Shown here piece after piece: positions 33,369-42,690 of a stretch of DNA of 64,000 bases. The notes below the pieces were generated by a model. That model was given only the letters and a program-made list of their open reading frames with translations, had not been told where the DNA came from and did not search any database. The DNA is from Rhodocytophaga aerolata (lineage in GTDB: Bacteria; Bacteroidota; Bacteroidia; Cytophagales; 172606-1), in the NCBI RefSeq assembly GCF_030503435.1, contig NZ_JAUKPO010000001.1, positions 62,001-126,000 on the forward strand. The letters run 5' to 3'. The position numbers were made by a program, and so were the translations under genes. The first letter of the stretch is position 1. Each line of letters begins with the position of its first letter.

Positions 33369-36300
33369 TTACGCCTCCACTTCTACCCTTTCTCCTTCTA
33401 CAATGGCAATTTCTTCCTCCATCAAGCCATATAATTCATACACCATCTGGTCTATTTCTTGCTCCAGAAGGGCAGTATCTGCTTGGGGATTAGCTCTTTT
33501 TGATTCAAGGATTTGATTGACTTTGCTTTCAATAAGGTTTCTAACTTCTGTTGAGGGTTCTGCTATTGGTAGTTGTGACAGGTAAACTGGTTTGTATTCG
33601 TAGAATCCTCCTTGTTTTGTAGCACCTATCTGTTTGAAATAGAAATCTACTGCTTTACTATTTAGCACTCCTAGAAGATACATATCCTCTGTAGGAATGA
33701 TTGTAGTTTTGTCATTACTATAATATTTCTCTTTATCATAGCTATAAGAGGCGCGTTGTACAATTGCTGGAACAATTATTTTGGGAGTATCAAACTCATT
33801 ATAATAATCAACAGCATCCTGAATTTCATACCATTTATAACTGCCCGGTTTTCTACCTGCACCTTCCATTCCTTTTTGACGAGGTGTAAGATCATCTTTA
33901 AACTTAGATAAATGCTTTAATATTGCAGGATATTGTCCCATGTTAATACCTCGCCTGGCAAATATTAAATACTTTTCACTTCTTGGCTGAGTATATCTTT
34001 TAACGTCTCTTCCTGCCAAAAAAGGTTTGATCAAATCAGCACTGTTGGCATCTTCTTCTATTAAGTGCTTTTTTGTAACCTCATCAATTATAAACGCTTC
34101 ATTCAACCCTGTTTTAATACCATAATAAATTTTACCATTTACATATTTTCCCAAAGGTGTGCCTGTTGCTTTCAATTTATCTAATATTTTACTTACTCCG
34201 GAATTACTTAAAGACCAGCCTTCATCCTTTAATGCGGCAATATTTATATGAAAAGCTTTTTCTTCGATAGTCTTTCCTATTCCATTTTCAAATTTCAGAG
34301 AAGTAAGCAATGCCGCTTGTGCAGGAACCTGTGTATTTACTTTGGATATGTTTAATATTAATGGATATGTAGTGGCTTCTTCGAAAACAGGTAAATCACC
34401 GAAATCTATTAACTGCCTAAACTGATAATTTTTCAACCAAATTCTTAAGGCTTTGCCATACCCCGCACGCAACCATTTATTTGGTAAGATATAAACAAAA
34501 TTACCCCCGGGTTTCAGCAATTGTATTCCTCTTTCTACAAAATATATATATAAATCAGCTGTTCCTGCATAAGTTTGAAAGTGTTTCTGAAGGTATACTT
34601 TAAAATCTCCCAGTTCCTCCTGCCGGATATATGGCGGATTGCCAATTACCACATCGAAGCCCTCATAATTTCCATTTTCGTCCAAAACTTCCGGAAATTC
34701 AAAACGCCACTCAAAGGCTCCCTCATATATCCGGTTGGCTTCTATGGTACTTTTTTCTTCTTCCAGACTATCCAATATTTCAATTAGAACTGTTTCAGCA
34801 TTCTCTATAGCGAACTTTTGATTACTTCTTTTTAACAACCCTTCTGCTTGCAGCTTATTTTTGATGGCAGTGAACGTTTTTTCATTTAAATTCTTCTCAC
34901 CAAAAATATTCTCCCCTTTGATATTTTCAATTGTACCTCTCACAAACGCCATTCTGCTTATCAATGGATCTTTTTTGCTAATAGAAGTCCTGAACTGATC
35001 TTTAATTTCTTTAATAAAAGCCAAAAGTTCTCCTTTGGCCTCTTTGGAGTTGGTTTCTTTGTAATTCTGTACGGCTAAGCGGTAATTTTTTAGGCTGAAT
35101 TTCTGCTTTTTAAATACCTCACTCAAGTCTTCGTCCAGGGCAAAGCGGCTGAGCAGGGAGTTGCCTTGCTTGATGTTAATATCAATATTGGGCAGTGTAT
35201 GTAGTTCTTTATAATTGCTTTCGGAAGTGTAATACGCATTCTTCAGCAGTTCTATCCATAACCGCAGCCGGCATATTTTCACTGAATTAGGGTTAATATC
35301 TACCCCAAACAGGCAATTTTCAATCATGTGTTGCTTTTCGCGGAACAAGGTTTCCTGCAACAGGTGTTTCTCCGGCGATACATTGTTAGATTTATTCACG
35401 GTGTATTCAAACAAATCGCCATGGCTATCTGTCACCACCAGTTCATCGTTGGCTACACTGATGCTATCGTAACGGAGCAGTTTTCCCTGGCTATCTGTTA
35501 AAATATGCAGATCCGCTTTAATGGCAATCAGTTCGTTCAGTGCAGACACCAGAAAATGCCCAGAGCCAACAGCCGGGTCACAAATATGCAGGTTGTTAAT
35601 TAGCTCATTGGCTTCTTTGAGGGAGACCTTCTGCCTGTATAGGCTATCATTCACTTCTTCTATAGTATCACAGTTCCATCCATACTTGGCGTTAAACTTC
35701 TGTACGACGGCTCGCCGCAAGGTTTCGCGGCACATATACATGGTAATAAATCCGGGTGTGTAAAAAGAGCCGTCTTTGTAGCCGTTAATTTTCTCAAAGA
35801 TCAGCCCCAGCACCGAAGCCGTAATCAGCGTTTTATTCTCTTCCTGCACCTCCCCTTTCCCTTCTGCCCCAAAATCATACGCATCCAGAAAGCGCAGCAA
35901 ATACGGCAATACTGAAGGAAACTCTGCATTTTTTAATGCTTTGCCCCCTTCATTTTTTAGCACCGTTCCACTATACACCGGCATAGCTACATGGTCATCC
36001 AGGCTATTAATGCGGATGCCTTCGTCTTCCAGGTCGGTAATCTCAAACAATGAGCTGTTCAGATACGGCACATGCCCATAGCGGCTTTGAATACTGGCTG
36101 TACGTTCACTTGGTTTCAAAGCCAGTACCTGAAAGAAGAGTTTATTCAATTCATCAAAATCGTTAATGGTTTGTTCTTTCAGGAACCGGTAGTGTACATC
36201 TTTGTGGTGATAGCGGTACAGCTGTGCCTCTAGCAACTTGAGAAAAAGTATGCGGTTTATCCAGGTAATACAAAGCTCCAGGGCCATATTCTGTGCTATT

Positions 36301-37235
36301 TCCTGCTGCGTATTTCCGTATTTACGCGGATTGATAAGCCGGCCTATTCTCCCTTCTACTTTTAGCATCAGCAGTGTATTCTCGTAGAGGGAGCCTAGAT
36401 CTGGCTTAGCTTTGGGCCGGATGAGTTTTTTGCCGCCGTCTTTTATTTCTTCCAATCCAATAATGTGCAGCAGTTCCTGGTAAAACTTATTATCGAGGGT
36501 ATTGCTGTCATTAGCAAACGATTCTTTGAGTAAATGTGGCGGAGAAAATACTTTATAAACTGTGAGAAAAGAAGTTTCTGATAATGTGAGAGATGAGTAC
36601 AAATCAACATAGGTAGCAGGCAAACTGTCGGCACTTTGTTTAAGCACATCACCAATATACTCATAGATTAGATCCGTATTTTTGCTTACCAGCTTTCCGG
36701 TACTCCAGTCCTGGTAGGCTTTTTTCAATGCTGTGTTTTTATGAAATACGGACTCAAAATCGGCGGCATTGAAAATATACCACTCGTAAATATTGGTAAT
36801 AATGATGTATTTGAGCTCGGTGTTTTTGCCTTCTATCCGCTCCCGTAAATAATATAACACCGCCTCATGCATGGCTTTGCGGTTAATATCCGCCTGGCTG
36901 ATCATTTCTGCTTTGTTACCAGGGCGTTTCACTTCCATCAGCACAGCCGCCGTATTCTGTGCCGTTGGCCCATGATGGATCACCAGGTCAGCTCTCCCTC
37001 TAGTATTTATTTCGTAGCGGTCTTTATAATAGGTATCCTTGAGAAAGTCTTTGACCAGGTTTTTCAGGTGTTCTTCTGACTCTTGCCGTTCAATGGCCTG
37101 CTTTGCTTTGTGGAGGAACTGCGAAAGGTTTGCTTTAAACAGGTCTAGCTGAGCACGTTCTACTTTGGTTTTAAGATAAGCTTTGTTTAATGATTGTTTG
37201 GGAGATTGTACTTGTATATGCATAGGTAAAAGCAT
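33369..37235 (-). CDS. Type IIG-like restriction-methylation enzyme (Eco57I methylase family)
   Basis: A single 1288-residue polypeptide. The N-terminus carries a PD-(D/E)xK-like nuclease motif (RADLVIH, then AVLMEVKRPG, residues about 80-110). The middle holds an N6-adenine methylase: motif I CDPAVGSGHF near 553 and motif IV NPPY near 868, with a Walker-free insert between. The last 350 residues resemble a TaqI-type target recognition domain. Type IIG enzymes cut and methylate with one protein, so no separate specificity gene is needed, and none is linked. It probably acts as element or host defence against foreign DNA. Confidence 0.87.
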   Translation of the reverse strand: MLLPMHIQVQSPKQSLNKAYLKTKVERAQLDLFKANLSQFLHKAKQAIERQESEEHLKNLVKDFLKDTYYKDRYEINTRGRADLVIHHGPTAQNTAAVLMEVKRPGNKAEMISQADINRKAMHEAVLYYLRERIEGKNTELKYIIITNIYEWYIFNAADFESVFHKNTALKKAYQDWSTGKLVSKNTDLIYEYIGDVLKQSADSLPATYVDLYSSLTLSETSFLTVYKVFSPPHLLKESFANDSNTLDNKFYQELLHIIGLEEIKDGGKKLIRPKAKPDLGSLYENTLLMLKVEGRIGRLINPRKYGNTQQEIAQNMALELCITWINRILFLKLLEAQLYRYHHKDVHYRFLKEQTINDFDELNKLFFQVLALKPSERTASIQSRYGHVPYLNSSLFEITDLEDEGIRINSLDDHVAMPVYSGTVLKNEGGKALKNAEFPSVLPYLLRFLDAYDFGAEGKGEVQEENKTLITASVLGLIFEKINGYKDGSFYTPGFITMYMCRETLRRAVVQKFNAKYGWNCDTIEEVNDSLYRQKVSLKEANELINNLHICDPAVGSGHFLVSALNELIAIKADLHILTDSQGKLLRYDSISVANDELVVTDSHGDLFEYTVNKSNNVSPEKHLLQETLFREKQHMIENCLFGVDINPNSVKICRLRLWIELLKNAYYTSESNYKELHTLPNIDINIKQGNSLLSRFALDEDLSEVFKKQKFSLKNYRLAVQNYKETNSKEAKGELLAFIKEIKDQFRTSISKKDPLISRMAFVRGTIENIKGENIFGEKNLNEKTFTAIKNKLQAEGLLKRSNQKFAIENAETVLIEILDSLEEEKSTIEANRIYEGAFEWRFEFPEVLDENGNYEGFDVVIGNPPYIRQEELGDFKVYLQKHFQTYAGTADLYIYFVERGIQLLKPGGNFVYILPNKWLRAGYGKALRIWLKNYQFRQLIDFGDLPVFEEATTYPLILNISKVNTQVPAQAALLTSLKFENGIGKTIEEKAFHINIAALKDEGWSLSNSGVSKILDKLKATGTPLGKYVNGKIYYGIKTGLNEAFIIDEVTKKHLIEEDANSADLIKPFLAGRDVKRYTQPRSEKYLIFARRGINMGQYPAILKHLSKFKDDLTPRQKGMEGAGRKPGSYKWYEIQDAVDYYNEFDTPKIIVPAIVQRASYSYDKEKYYSNDKTTIIPTEDMYLLGVLNSKAVDFYFKQIGATKQGGFYEYKPVYLSQLPIAEPSTEVRNLIESKVNQILESKRANPQADTALLEQEIDQMVYELYGLMEEEIAIVEGERVEVEA

Positions 37236-37807
37236 CCGGTGAATGAGGCTTTAAAATACACATTTTTTATTGGTATGAAAGGACAATTGTTGGCTGGAAA
37301 TTTACTTGGCTAATTTATCAAAGCAGTACATACTTCGTATTAAATGCCTTCAATTTCCCTTTCAGCAAACAGTTGCGTAAGGGGGCAGGATTTCAGCAAT
37401 AGAATACGATAGGATTTTCCATCAGCTATATGCCGGTTTTCTATTGCCCAAAATCCAGTTGAACCAATTAGGTGAGCATCAATGATTAGCCACCTAGTTT
37501 GGTATTTCTCTGAAATCTTCTGATCTAATGTACCAATGAACTATCAAATGTTTTACTTTCTCGAACTATGCAATTGGAAGTGGAAGATACAATAAACTTG
37601 CAGAGCTAGCAGGTAAAAAAGGTATTTGCACAGCTTCTGGTGACATACATTTTCAGGAGAATCTGATTGCAGCAGCATATGTCACGAAAAACATACTTTT
37701 TATTTTTCAGTGTTTGTGCAACCAATTGCAGTATTTAATCGGATGATTAGGGTTTTGTTCCTAGTTATCTTTACATAGTTTATTTTTTACTATTTTTTCT
37801 GACAGCT
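37236..37807. other. Gene-free stretch with a decayed minus-strand frame
   Basis: On the minus strand an open stretch from about 37544 to the TAA at 37340-37342 encodes WLIIDAHLIGSTGFWAIENR and further residues to EREIEGI. It has coding-like composition but no start codon, and stops lie directly upstream. I do not recognise it. The rest of the gap shows no gene, RNA or clear repeat. Confidence 0.35.
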
Positions 37808-38011
37808 ATGGAATCGAGATATGCTTTGACAGCTATATATTTAAAAACTCCTTACTTAGCCTATGCCGGCTATATTCAAGAAATACCAGAAATAGATGCT
37901 GTCCATTATTCGTTGGAGGAAGTCAAAAGGGAGATAGAATCTAAATTAGATCATTGGAAATCTGAGACAGGAATAGACTATCGTTTAATGGAAGAAAACA
38001 GAAATTTTTAA
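37808..38011 (+). CDS. Small HicB/DUF1902-like protein, 67 residues
   Basis: The 67-residue sequence (LAYAGYIQEIPEIDAVHYSL, then EEVKREIESKLDHW) resembles the partial RNase-H-like fold of HicB-type antitoxins, with the beta-beta-alpha order. No HicA toxin lies next to it and the usual C-terminal DNA-binding part is missing. It may be a solo relative or not an antitoxin at all. Confidence 0.5.
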   Translation: MESRYALTAIYLKTPYLAYAGYIQEIPEIDAVHYSLEEVKREIESKLDHWKSETGIDYRLMEENRNF

Positions 38012-38020
38012 ACTTACCTG

Positions 38021-39463
38021 CTACTCTGATACAGGAAATTCAATATGGAAAGTGGTGCCTGCATTTTCCTGGCTCTCCAGGTAAATCTCCCCTTCATTTA
38101 AGTCAATGATCCGCTTGACTAAATACATGCCGACGCCTCTTCCTGCTATCTCTGGATTAAATCGTTTGAAGATCATGAATACTTTGTCCTGATCTTCTTT
38201 TTTGATGCCGATGCCATTATCTGAAAAACTTAAATGTATCTTATTCTGCTTCAAGTTGGAGCAAATCCGGATAATTAGGGGTCTATCTTTTGAACGGAAT
38301 TTTAAGGCATTGGAAAATAAATTGTACACTAAGCTTTTGGCATGTCTTTTTGGGATAGGAAGGAAAGCAACCCCCAAACCCACCTGTATGCTAGCATTTG
38401 TTTCTTGTATTAGCTTATGATGTGCCACCTTCACTTCTTCTATCACATCTACTAAATTGATATGCTCCGCTTTCTCACCTGAATGAATCTCGGTAACCGT
38501 AGTTAAGTCCTGGAGTGTAGTTTGTAAATCAACGATAGATTTATGAAGTAATTCCATATATAAAGCAACGCCCTCTTGTTGACCCTTAATCTCCTCTTGT
38601 AAGAAATTTAACAAGCTTTCAATATGGTTTATAGGTGCTCGCAGGTCATGCGATGCAGTAAAGACAAAGCTATCCAGATCAACATTCCGATGGGCAAGCC
38701 TTGTATTTGTTAACTCTAGTTCTTTGCGCTCAGTAATATCCATCGCTGTTCCAGTGAACTTTCCATTGACCATTTTAGCTCTTGACCATATATGCTTTAG
38801 CTTCCCATTCGGTAGACAAAGTTTATATTCCACTGTATGAGACTGCTCACTGCTAAATACCTTATTTACATTATCTAAAAATCTTTCTCTGTCTTCTTCA
38901 TGAATCAAATTATCTATTAGCGTAGTAGTTAGTTTAACAGAGGGATCGATCTCAAATATTTGATACATCTGCTCAGTCCAGTAAATTTCACCCTGCTCGT
39001 TAAGTTGAAAAGTACCTATTTGAGCGATCTGTTGGCTTTCCAAGAGCAACGCTCCACTTCTGAGCAAAGTGGCTTCTTTTTCCTTTTGTTCGGTAATATC
39101 ATCTGAGCTAATAATTAATCCATCTCCAAATCTAACGCCTCTTTCCCGAAACCAATTGTTAAATCCATCCTGGCTATAGTGATATTCTATCTGATATGGT
39201 TCACCTGTCTGCGTAGTATATACCCAACGTTGAAAGTTTTCATTTCCAAAGATAGAAGGAAATAACTCAGATACCCTTTTGCCTACCTCTATTACCCCAT
39301 TTAGAGAAGGGTAGATGTCAATGGCTCGTTGGTTAAATAGCTGCCAAGTAAAATCCACTATCTTATTTTCTTGATTGCGAAGTGCTTTGAGTACGACAAT
39401 TGCAGTTAAAGAAGCATCTAAGATCCCTTGCATTAACTCCTTTGGTGAATTGTTTGCTAACAT
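38021..39463 (-). CDS. Soluble PAS-domain histidine kinase
   Basis: A 480-residue kinase without membrane helices. Two PAS domains (about 10-130 and 135-245, each followed by an ITE-type PAC end) lead to a HisKA domain with H272 (FTASHDLRAPINHI) and a HATPase domain (YNLFSNALKF, DNGIGI, GRGVGMYLVK), ending GTTFHIEFPVSE. It lacks its own receiver. A divergent single-domain response regulator starts 247 bases away and is the likely partner. Confidence 0.88.
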   Translation of the reverse strand: MLANNSPKELMQGILDASLTAIVVLKALRNQENKIVDFTWQLFNQRAIDIYPSLNGVIEVGKRVSELFPSIFGNENFQRWVYTTQTGEPYQIEYHYSQDGFNNWFRERGVRFGDGLIISSDDITEQKEKEATLLRSGALLLESQQIAQIGTFQLNEQGEIYWTEQMYQIFEIDPSVKLTTTLIDNLIHEEDRERFLDNVNKVFSSEQSHTVEYKLCLPNGKLKHIWSRAKMVNGKFTGTAMDITERKELELTNTRLAHRNVDLDSFVFTASHDLRAPINHIESLLNFLQEEIKGQQEGVALYMELLHKSIVDLQTTLQDLTTVTEIHSGEKAEHINLVDVIEEVKVAHHKLIQETNASIQVGLGVAFLPIPKRHAKSLVYNLFSNALKFRSKDRPLIIRICSNLKQNKIHLSFSDNGIGIKKEDQDKVFMIFKRFNPEIAGRGVGMYLVKRIIDLNEGEIYLESQENAGTTFHIEFPVSE

Positions 39464-39709
39464 GAAGTTTTTTAAATTAAATGCTGATTATCTAACACTT
39501 TTACTTAAATGCCAACAGTGGTTTTCCATTATCTATAGCACTTGTCAGGAAATGGCAATAAATATGCTAATAATATTGATATTTACTAATTTAAAATCTA
39601 GAATAAATTACAATTTTGTGCTGTATTTATACAGATTTACAACAGTAGCATCAAATTGGCTTTTATTTAATTTATAGGGTGAGTATATTTAACTTCTAAG
39701 TATGCACTC

Positions 39710-40138
39710 ATGTCGAACATCAAAGCGTTTAACCGGGTATTAATCATTGACGATGATTCTACCAGCGTGTATCTGACAAAAATCACATTAGAAGAGATGG
39801 ACTTGGCCGAGCAAATCCTAAGGGCTAAGAATGGCCAAGAGGGACTTGCCCAGATAAAGCAGTATTGCTTAAATGAACAGGCAGCCTCAATAGAGTGTCC
39901 AGACTTGATTTTGCTCGATATAAATATGCCTGTCATGAATGGCTTTGAATTGCTAGATGAACTACAGCAATTAAGTCAAACGAGTCATATGCAAATCAAA
40001 GTTGTTGCCCTCTCTACTTCTTTTAATCCTCGGGATATAGAAAAAATAAGAAGCTTTGCAATAACAGATTATCTTGAGAAGCCCATTACAGAAGATAAAA
40101 TACTTTCTTTAGTACATGCATCTTATAGGCGGATTTAA
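39710..40138 (+). CDS. CheY-like single-domain response regulator
   Basis: A 142-residue receiver domain with acidic pocket D15-D17 (LIIDDD), phospho-acceptor D70 (LILLDINMP) and the KP pair near residue 124 (YLEKPITED). There is no output domain. It is divergent from the PAS kinase and similar to the regulator at 40655. Such regulators in Bacteroidota often act in phosphorelays with hybrid kinases. Confidence 0.88.
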   Translation: MSNIKAFNRVLIIDDDSTSVYLTKITLEEMDLAEQILRAKNGQEGLAQIKQYCLNEQAASIECPDLILLDINMPVMNGFELLDELQQLSQTSHMQIKVVALSTSFNPRDIEKIRSFAITDYLEKPITEDKILSLVHASYRRI

Positions 40139-40152
40139 ACACATAGCTCATC

Positions 40153-40201
40153 TGCACCTTCTTCTACCTATTTGCGTAGGAAATAGGTAGAAGAAGGTGC
40201 A
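40153..40201. terminator. Perfect 21-bp hairpin after the response regulator gene
   Basis: TGCACCTTCTTCTACCTATTT at 40153-40173, less its last base, starts an exact inverted repeat that ends at 40201, with a 7-base loop (GCGTAGG). It begins 15 bases after the stop at 40138. There is no T tract, so it is either a Rho-independent-like end without U run, an mRNA-stabilising hairpin, or a short mobile remnant. Confidence 0.5.
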
Positions 40202-40273
40202 GAAATAATCAAATCTGAGTGGAGCTACTGGTGTACAATTAAATCTGTATGGCAAACACAGATTTTTTAAACT

Positions 40274-40417
40274 AACCGGAAAGAAGAACAGACAAGGTTA
40301 CAGAATCACTTGCGGAAGAATGAGCAAAATCTCAAAGTTAGCCAGGAGAAGCTGCAAACCATAGATGCTTTACTCAACTATCAACTAGCGAAAAATCTAT
40401 CGACCCTAGATAAGTAA
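40274..40417 (+). pseudogene. Fragment of a coiled-coil kinase linker
   Basis: Forty-seven codons without a start (NRKEEQTRLQNHL, LKVSQEKLQTIDALLNYQL) end in a TAA at 40415. The heptad pattern is that of the linker before a HisKA domain. The frame is closed upstream by a TAA at 40268. It looks like a leftover of a decayed sensor kinase. The rest of 40202-40654 shows nothing else. Confidence 0.4.
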
Positions 40418-40654
40418 ACAAGTCAGCTTAGTATTTTTACTTAATTCCTACCGAGTTTATTGAACATAAGTATATTAATTCCTAGTTAATGCAAATAAAA
40501 AACATGAACTTTCATCCGGGGGAAATTTAATAGTAAAAAGGAGGCAACTAGCGAACAACAATTAGACACCGTTCCATTCTATTCCAAAGGCTAATTTTTA
40601 CCAGGTAAAAAAAAGTCAATAGATGCTTCTGTTTAACCTTTAAAGAAAAGCCTG

Positions 40655-41059
40655 ATGAAAAAAATAAAGAATTTACTGGTGGTAGATGATGACTTGGTGA
40701 GCAGCTTTGTAATTAGCTCAACCCTAGAAGATATGGCTGTGGCAGACAAAGTTTCTACAGTATTTAATGGAAAGCAAGCGCTTGATTTTTTAGAACAAAA
40801 CTGCATCCATGAGAAGGCTGAGGAGTTTTGTCCTGCCTTTATCTTGCTTGATTTGAATATGCCAGTGATGGATGGCTTTGAATTTTTAGAAGCGTTTGGG
40901 CAAACATTCTCTAAATATGCGGATAAAATCACTATTTGTATCCTCAGTTCTTCTTCGGCAAGAAAGGATAAGGTAAAAGCCCTTAATTATCCCATCTCAG
41001 GATTTATTACTAAACCGCTTACCGAGGAAAAGCTAAAGCCCATTTTAGAAATCATCTAA
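40655..41059 (+). CDS. CheY-like single-domain response regulator, second copy
   Basis: A 134-residue receiver with D11-D13 (VVDDD), phospho-acceptor D66 (ILLDLNMPVMDGFEFL) and KP near residue 121 (FITKPLTEE). It is homologous to the regulator at 39710. No intact kinase lies beside it, but a fragment of one is found directly downstream on the other strand. Confidence 0.86.
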   Translation: MKKIKNLLVVDDDLVSSFVISSTLEDMAVADKVSTVFNGKQALDFLEQNCIHEKAEEFCPAFILLDLNMPVMDGFEFLEAFGQTFSKYADKITICILSSSSARKDKVKALNYPISGFITKPLTEEKLKPILEII

Positions 41060-41097
41060 TATAAAGCTTTCTGTCTTTTCCAGACTTGCCTTGGTTC

Positions 41098-41136
41098 TTA
41101 CCCTTCGATAGGAAACTCAATATAGAAAGTGGTATA
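41098..41136 (-). pseudogene. Remnant of the C-terminus of a PAS-type histidine kinase
   Basis: Reading leftwards, 12 codons encode YTTFYIEFPIEG followed by a TAA (41098-41100). This is nearly the same as the GTTFHIEFPVSE end of the intact kinase at 38021. The rest of the gene is absent; the sequence to the right runs into the integrase gene. Either a kinase was cut off here or a short duplicated end was left. Confidence 0.5.
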
Positions 41137-41166
41137 TAAAAAAATCATACACTAATGGAGTCAAAT

Positions 41167-42363
41167 TTAATCAAAATCCCACTTCTCCATCTGCTTCACT
41201 TTTAATTCATTCACTACTTTGGCATAAATCTGTGTGGTTTTTAGCTGGGTATGACCAAGAATGTTAGAAATTACTTCCAGGCTGATTCCAAGAATAAGTG
41301 AATTAATAGCAAATGAATGCCTGGAGCAGTGAAAGGAGATGTATTTATTAATTTTTTGCATAGCGATAACTTCCCGTACATCATTATTCACCCGGCTATT
41401 GCTCTGCTTGAGTTTCCTGCTAAAAATTCCATTGTTTCCTAGTAAATCCACCTCTGCTAAAGCTGGTGTATGCTCCACTCCTGCCCTTTTCAGCATCAAG
41501 CGTACAACCCGGTTGCTTAATGGAATTTCCACCGGTTTACGCGTCTTTTTCATTTGCATGGATATAAAATACCTGTTCCCTGTCTGTTTCAGATACAATG
41601 CATTCAGACGGCCTACATCCGAAAACCGCAGACCAGTATAGCAGGCAACCAAAAAGTAGAACAACGTATTCTGAAGTTTTTCCGACAGCGTATTGGAGTC
41701 ATAAAGGTTATGCAAGCTCTCTACCTCTTTCAACGTCAAGTATTCCTTCACAGCTTCCTCAGAAGGAATTTCAAAATCTTTGAAAGGATAATTTTTAGTG
41801 AGTCCTTTCTTGATGGCAATATTTAAGAACTTGCGGATCATTACAAAATCACTTTTCATGGTATTAGGCTCATTGCCCTTCTCTACCAGGTAGTATTGAT
41901 ACTTTTGTAAAAAATCGAAATTGAGTTGTTGGATAGTCAGACCCGGATGATAGTTATCGAGTTTCTCCAGCTGATATTTTGTGGTTTTATAATAGGTATA
42001 AACGATTGTACTTTTGGAAGCCTCTAATTCCTGCCTACAAAAATCTACAAAGAGCAACTTTCCATCGCTTTCATAGGCACTTATAATCCCATCGTGGGTA
42101 ATGGCTCTGCCCTCATGCTGAAAATCTATTATTATTTTTTCTATCAATGCCAGCTTTGCACCCAAGTAGGCATTCAGCTTCATTATATTTGCGTCGCCCC
42201 TGGTAACTCTACCAGAATTATTATCAAAGTTATTCGGATTAATATATCTACCAGTTAATATCAGCTTTGGCTTACTGTTTATTCTTAGCACTATATAAAT
42301 AGGTGCGGTACCATCTGGTTTAACTCTACTTTTTTTGCAATATAATTTAGCGGATACACTCAT
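41167..42363 (-). CDS. int: Tyrosine recombinase / integrase of an integrative element
   Basis: A 398-residue recombinase with an Arm-DNA-binding N-terminus (residues 1-90), a SAM-like core-binding domain (100-200) and a catalytic domain. Visible catalytic positions are the first Arg in ACYTGLRFSDVG, the Lys in KTRKPVEIPLS, the HxxR in SFHCSRHSFAI, the later His in LGHTQLKTTQIY, and the Tyr nucleophile in that same segment. It lies 158 bases from the 3' end of tRNA-Thr, on the same strand. This is the typical place of an integrase in elements that insert at tRNA 3' ends. Confidence 0.9.
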   Translation of the reverse strand: MSVSAKLYCKKSRVKPDGTAPIYIVLRINSKPKLILTGRYINPNNFDNNSGRVTRGDANIMKLNAYLGAKLALIEKIIIDFQHEGRAITHDGIISAYESDGKLLFVDFCRQELEASKSTIVYTYYKTTKYQLEKLDNYHPGLTIQQLNFDFLQKYQYYLVEKGNEPNTMKSDFVMIRKFLNIAIKKGLTKNYPFKDFEIPSEEAVKEYLTLKEVESLHNLYDSNTLSEKLQNTLFYFLVACYTGLRFSDVGRLNALYLKQTGNRYFISMQMKKTRKPVEIPLSNRVVRLMLKRAGVEHTPALAEVDLLGNNGIFSRKLKQSNSRVNNDVREVIAMQKINKYISFHCSRHSFAINSLILGISLEVISNILGHTQLKTTQIYAKVVNELKVKQMEKWDFD

Positions 42364-42481
42364 TTTTTATAATTGGCCAGGTCTCACATAGGTCTCAACA
42401 TTTAAGATTGAGTGTCTAAAAGTATGCCTTTTCGCTATAAAAAACAATGATGGGAAAACGACTCAGGAAGGACTAAAAAAC

Positions 42482-42518
42482 AAAAAACCGCTTAATTTGC
42501 GAAATTTAGCGGTTTTTT
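42482..42518. terminator. Bidirectional intrinsic terminator next to tRNA-Thr
   Basis: AACCGCT-T-AATTT and AAATT-T-AGCGGTT form a hairpin with one T-T mismatch and a GCG loop, flanked by A6 on the left and T6 on the right. It can end transcription in both directions, in particular that of the minus-strand tRNA. The att junction of the element should lie near here. Confidence 0.72.
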
Positions 42519-42521
42519 CAG

Positions 42522-42594
<73 letters not shown>

Positions 42595-42634
42595 TTCTTT
42601 TAATATTTTGCTTGATTGTTTATCAAAGCGAGTG

Positions 42635-42666
42635 CAAAAATACAGGCTCAATTAACTTTTCCAAAA
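42635..42666 (-). promoter_or_regulatory. Promoter for tRNA-Thr
   Basis: Read on the minus strand, TTTTG at 42666-42662 is followed 19 bases later by TATTTTTG at 42642-42635, about 40 bases upstream of the tRNA 5' end. The downstream box matches TAnnTTTG exactly; spacing is two bases shorter than at the element promoters. Confidence 0.55.
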
Positions 42667-42690
42667 CAATTTGAAAAAATTATTTACCGG

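Noticed and set aside
37343..37800. Possible HicA toxin gene next to the HicB-like 67-residue frame
   Set aside because: No frame with the HicA length and double-stranded-RNA-binding-like pattern was found on either strand; the stretch has several stops and only the fragment noted in the features.
1..41166. Second att copy of the tRNA-Thr 3' end
   Set aside because: I looked for the GAGCCCCCAG and GTCGGAATCG words in the left part and found none; a degenerate copy cannot be excluded by eye.
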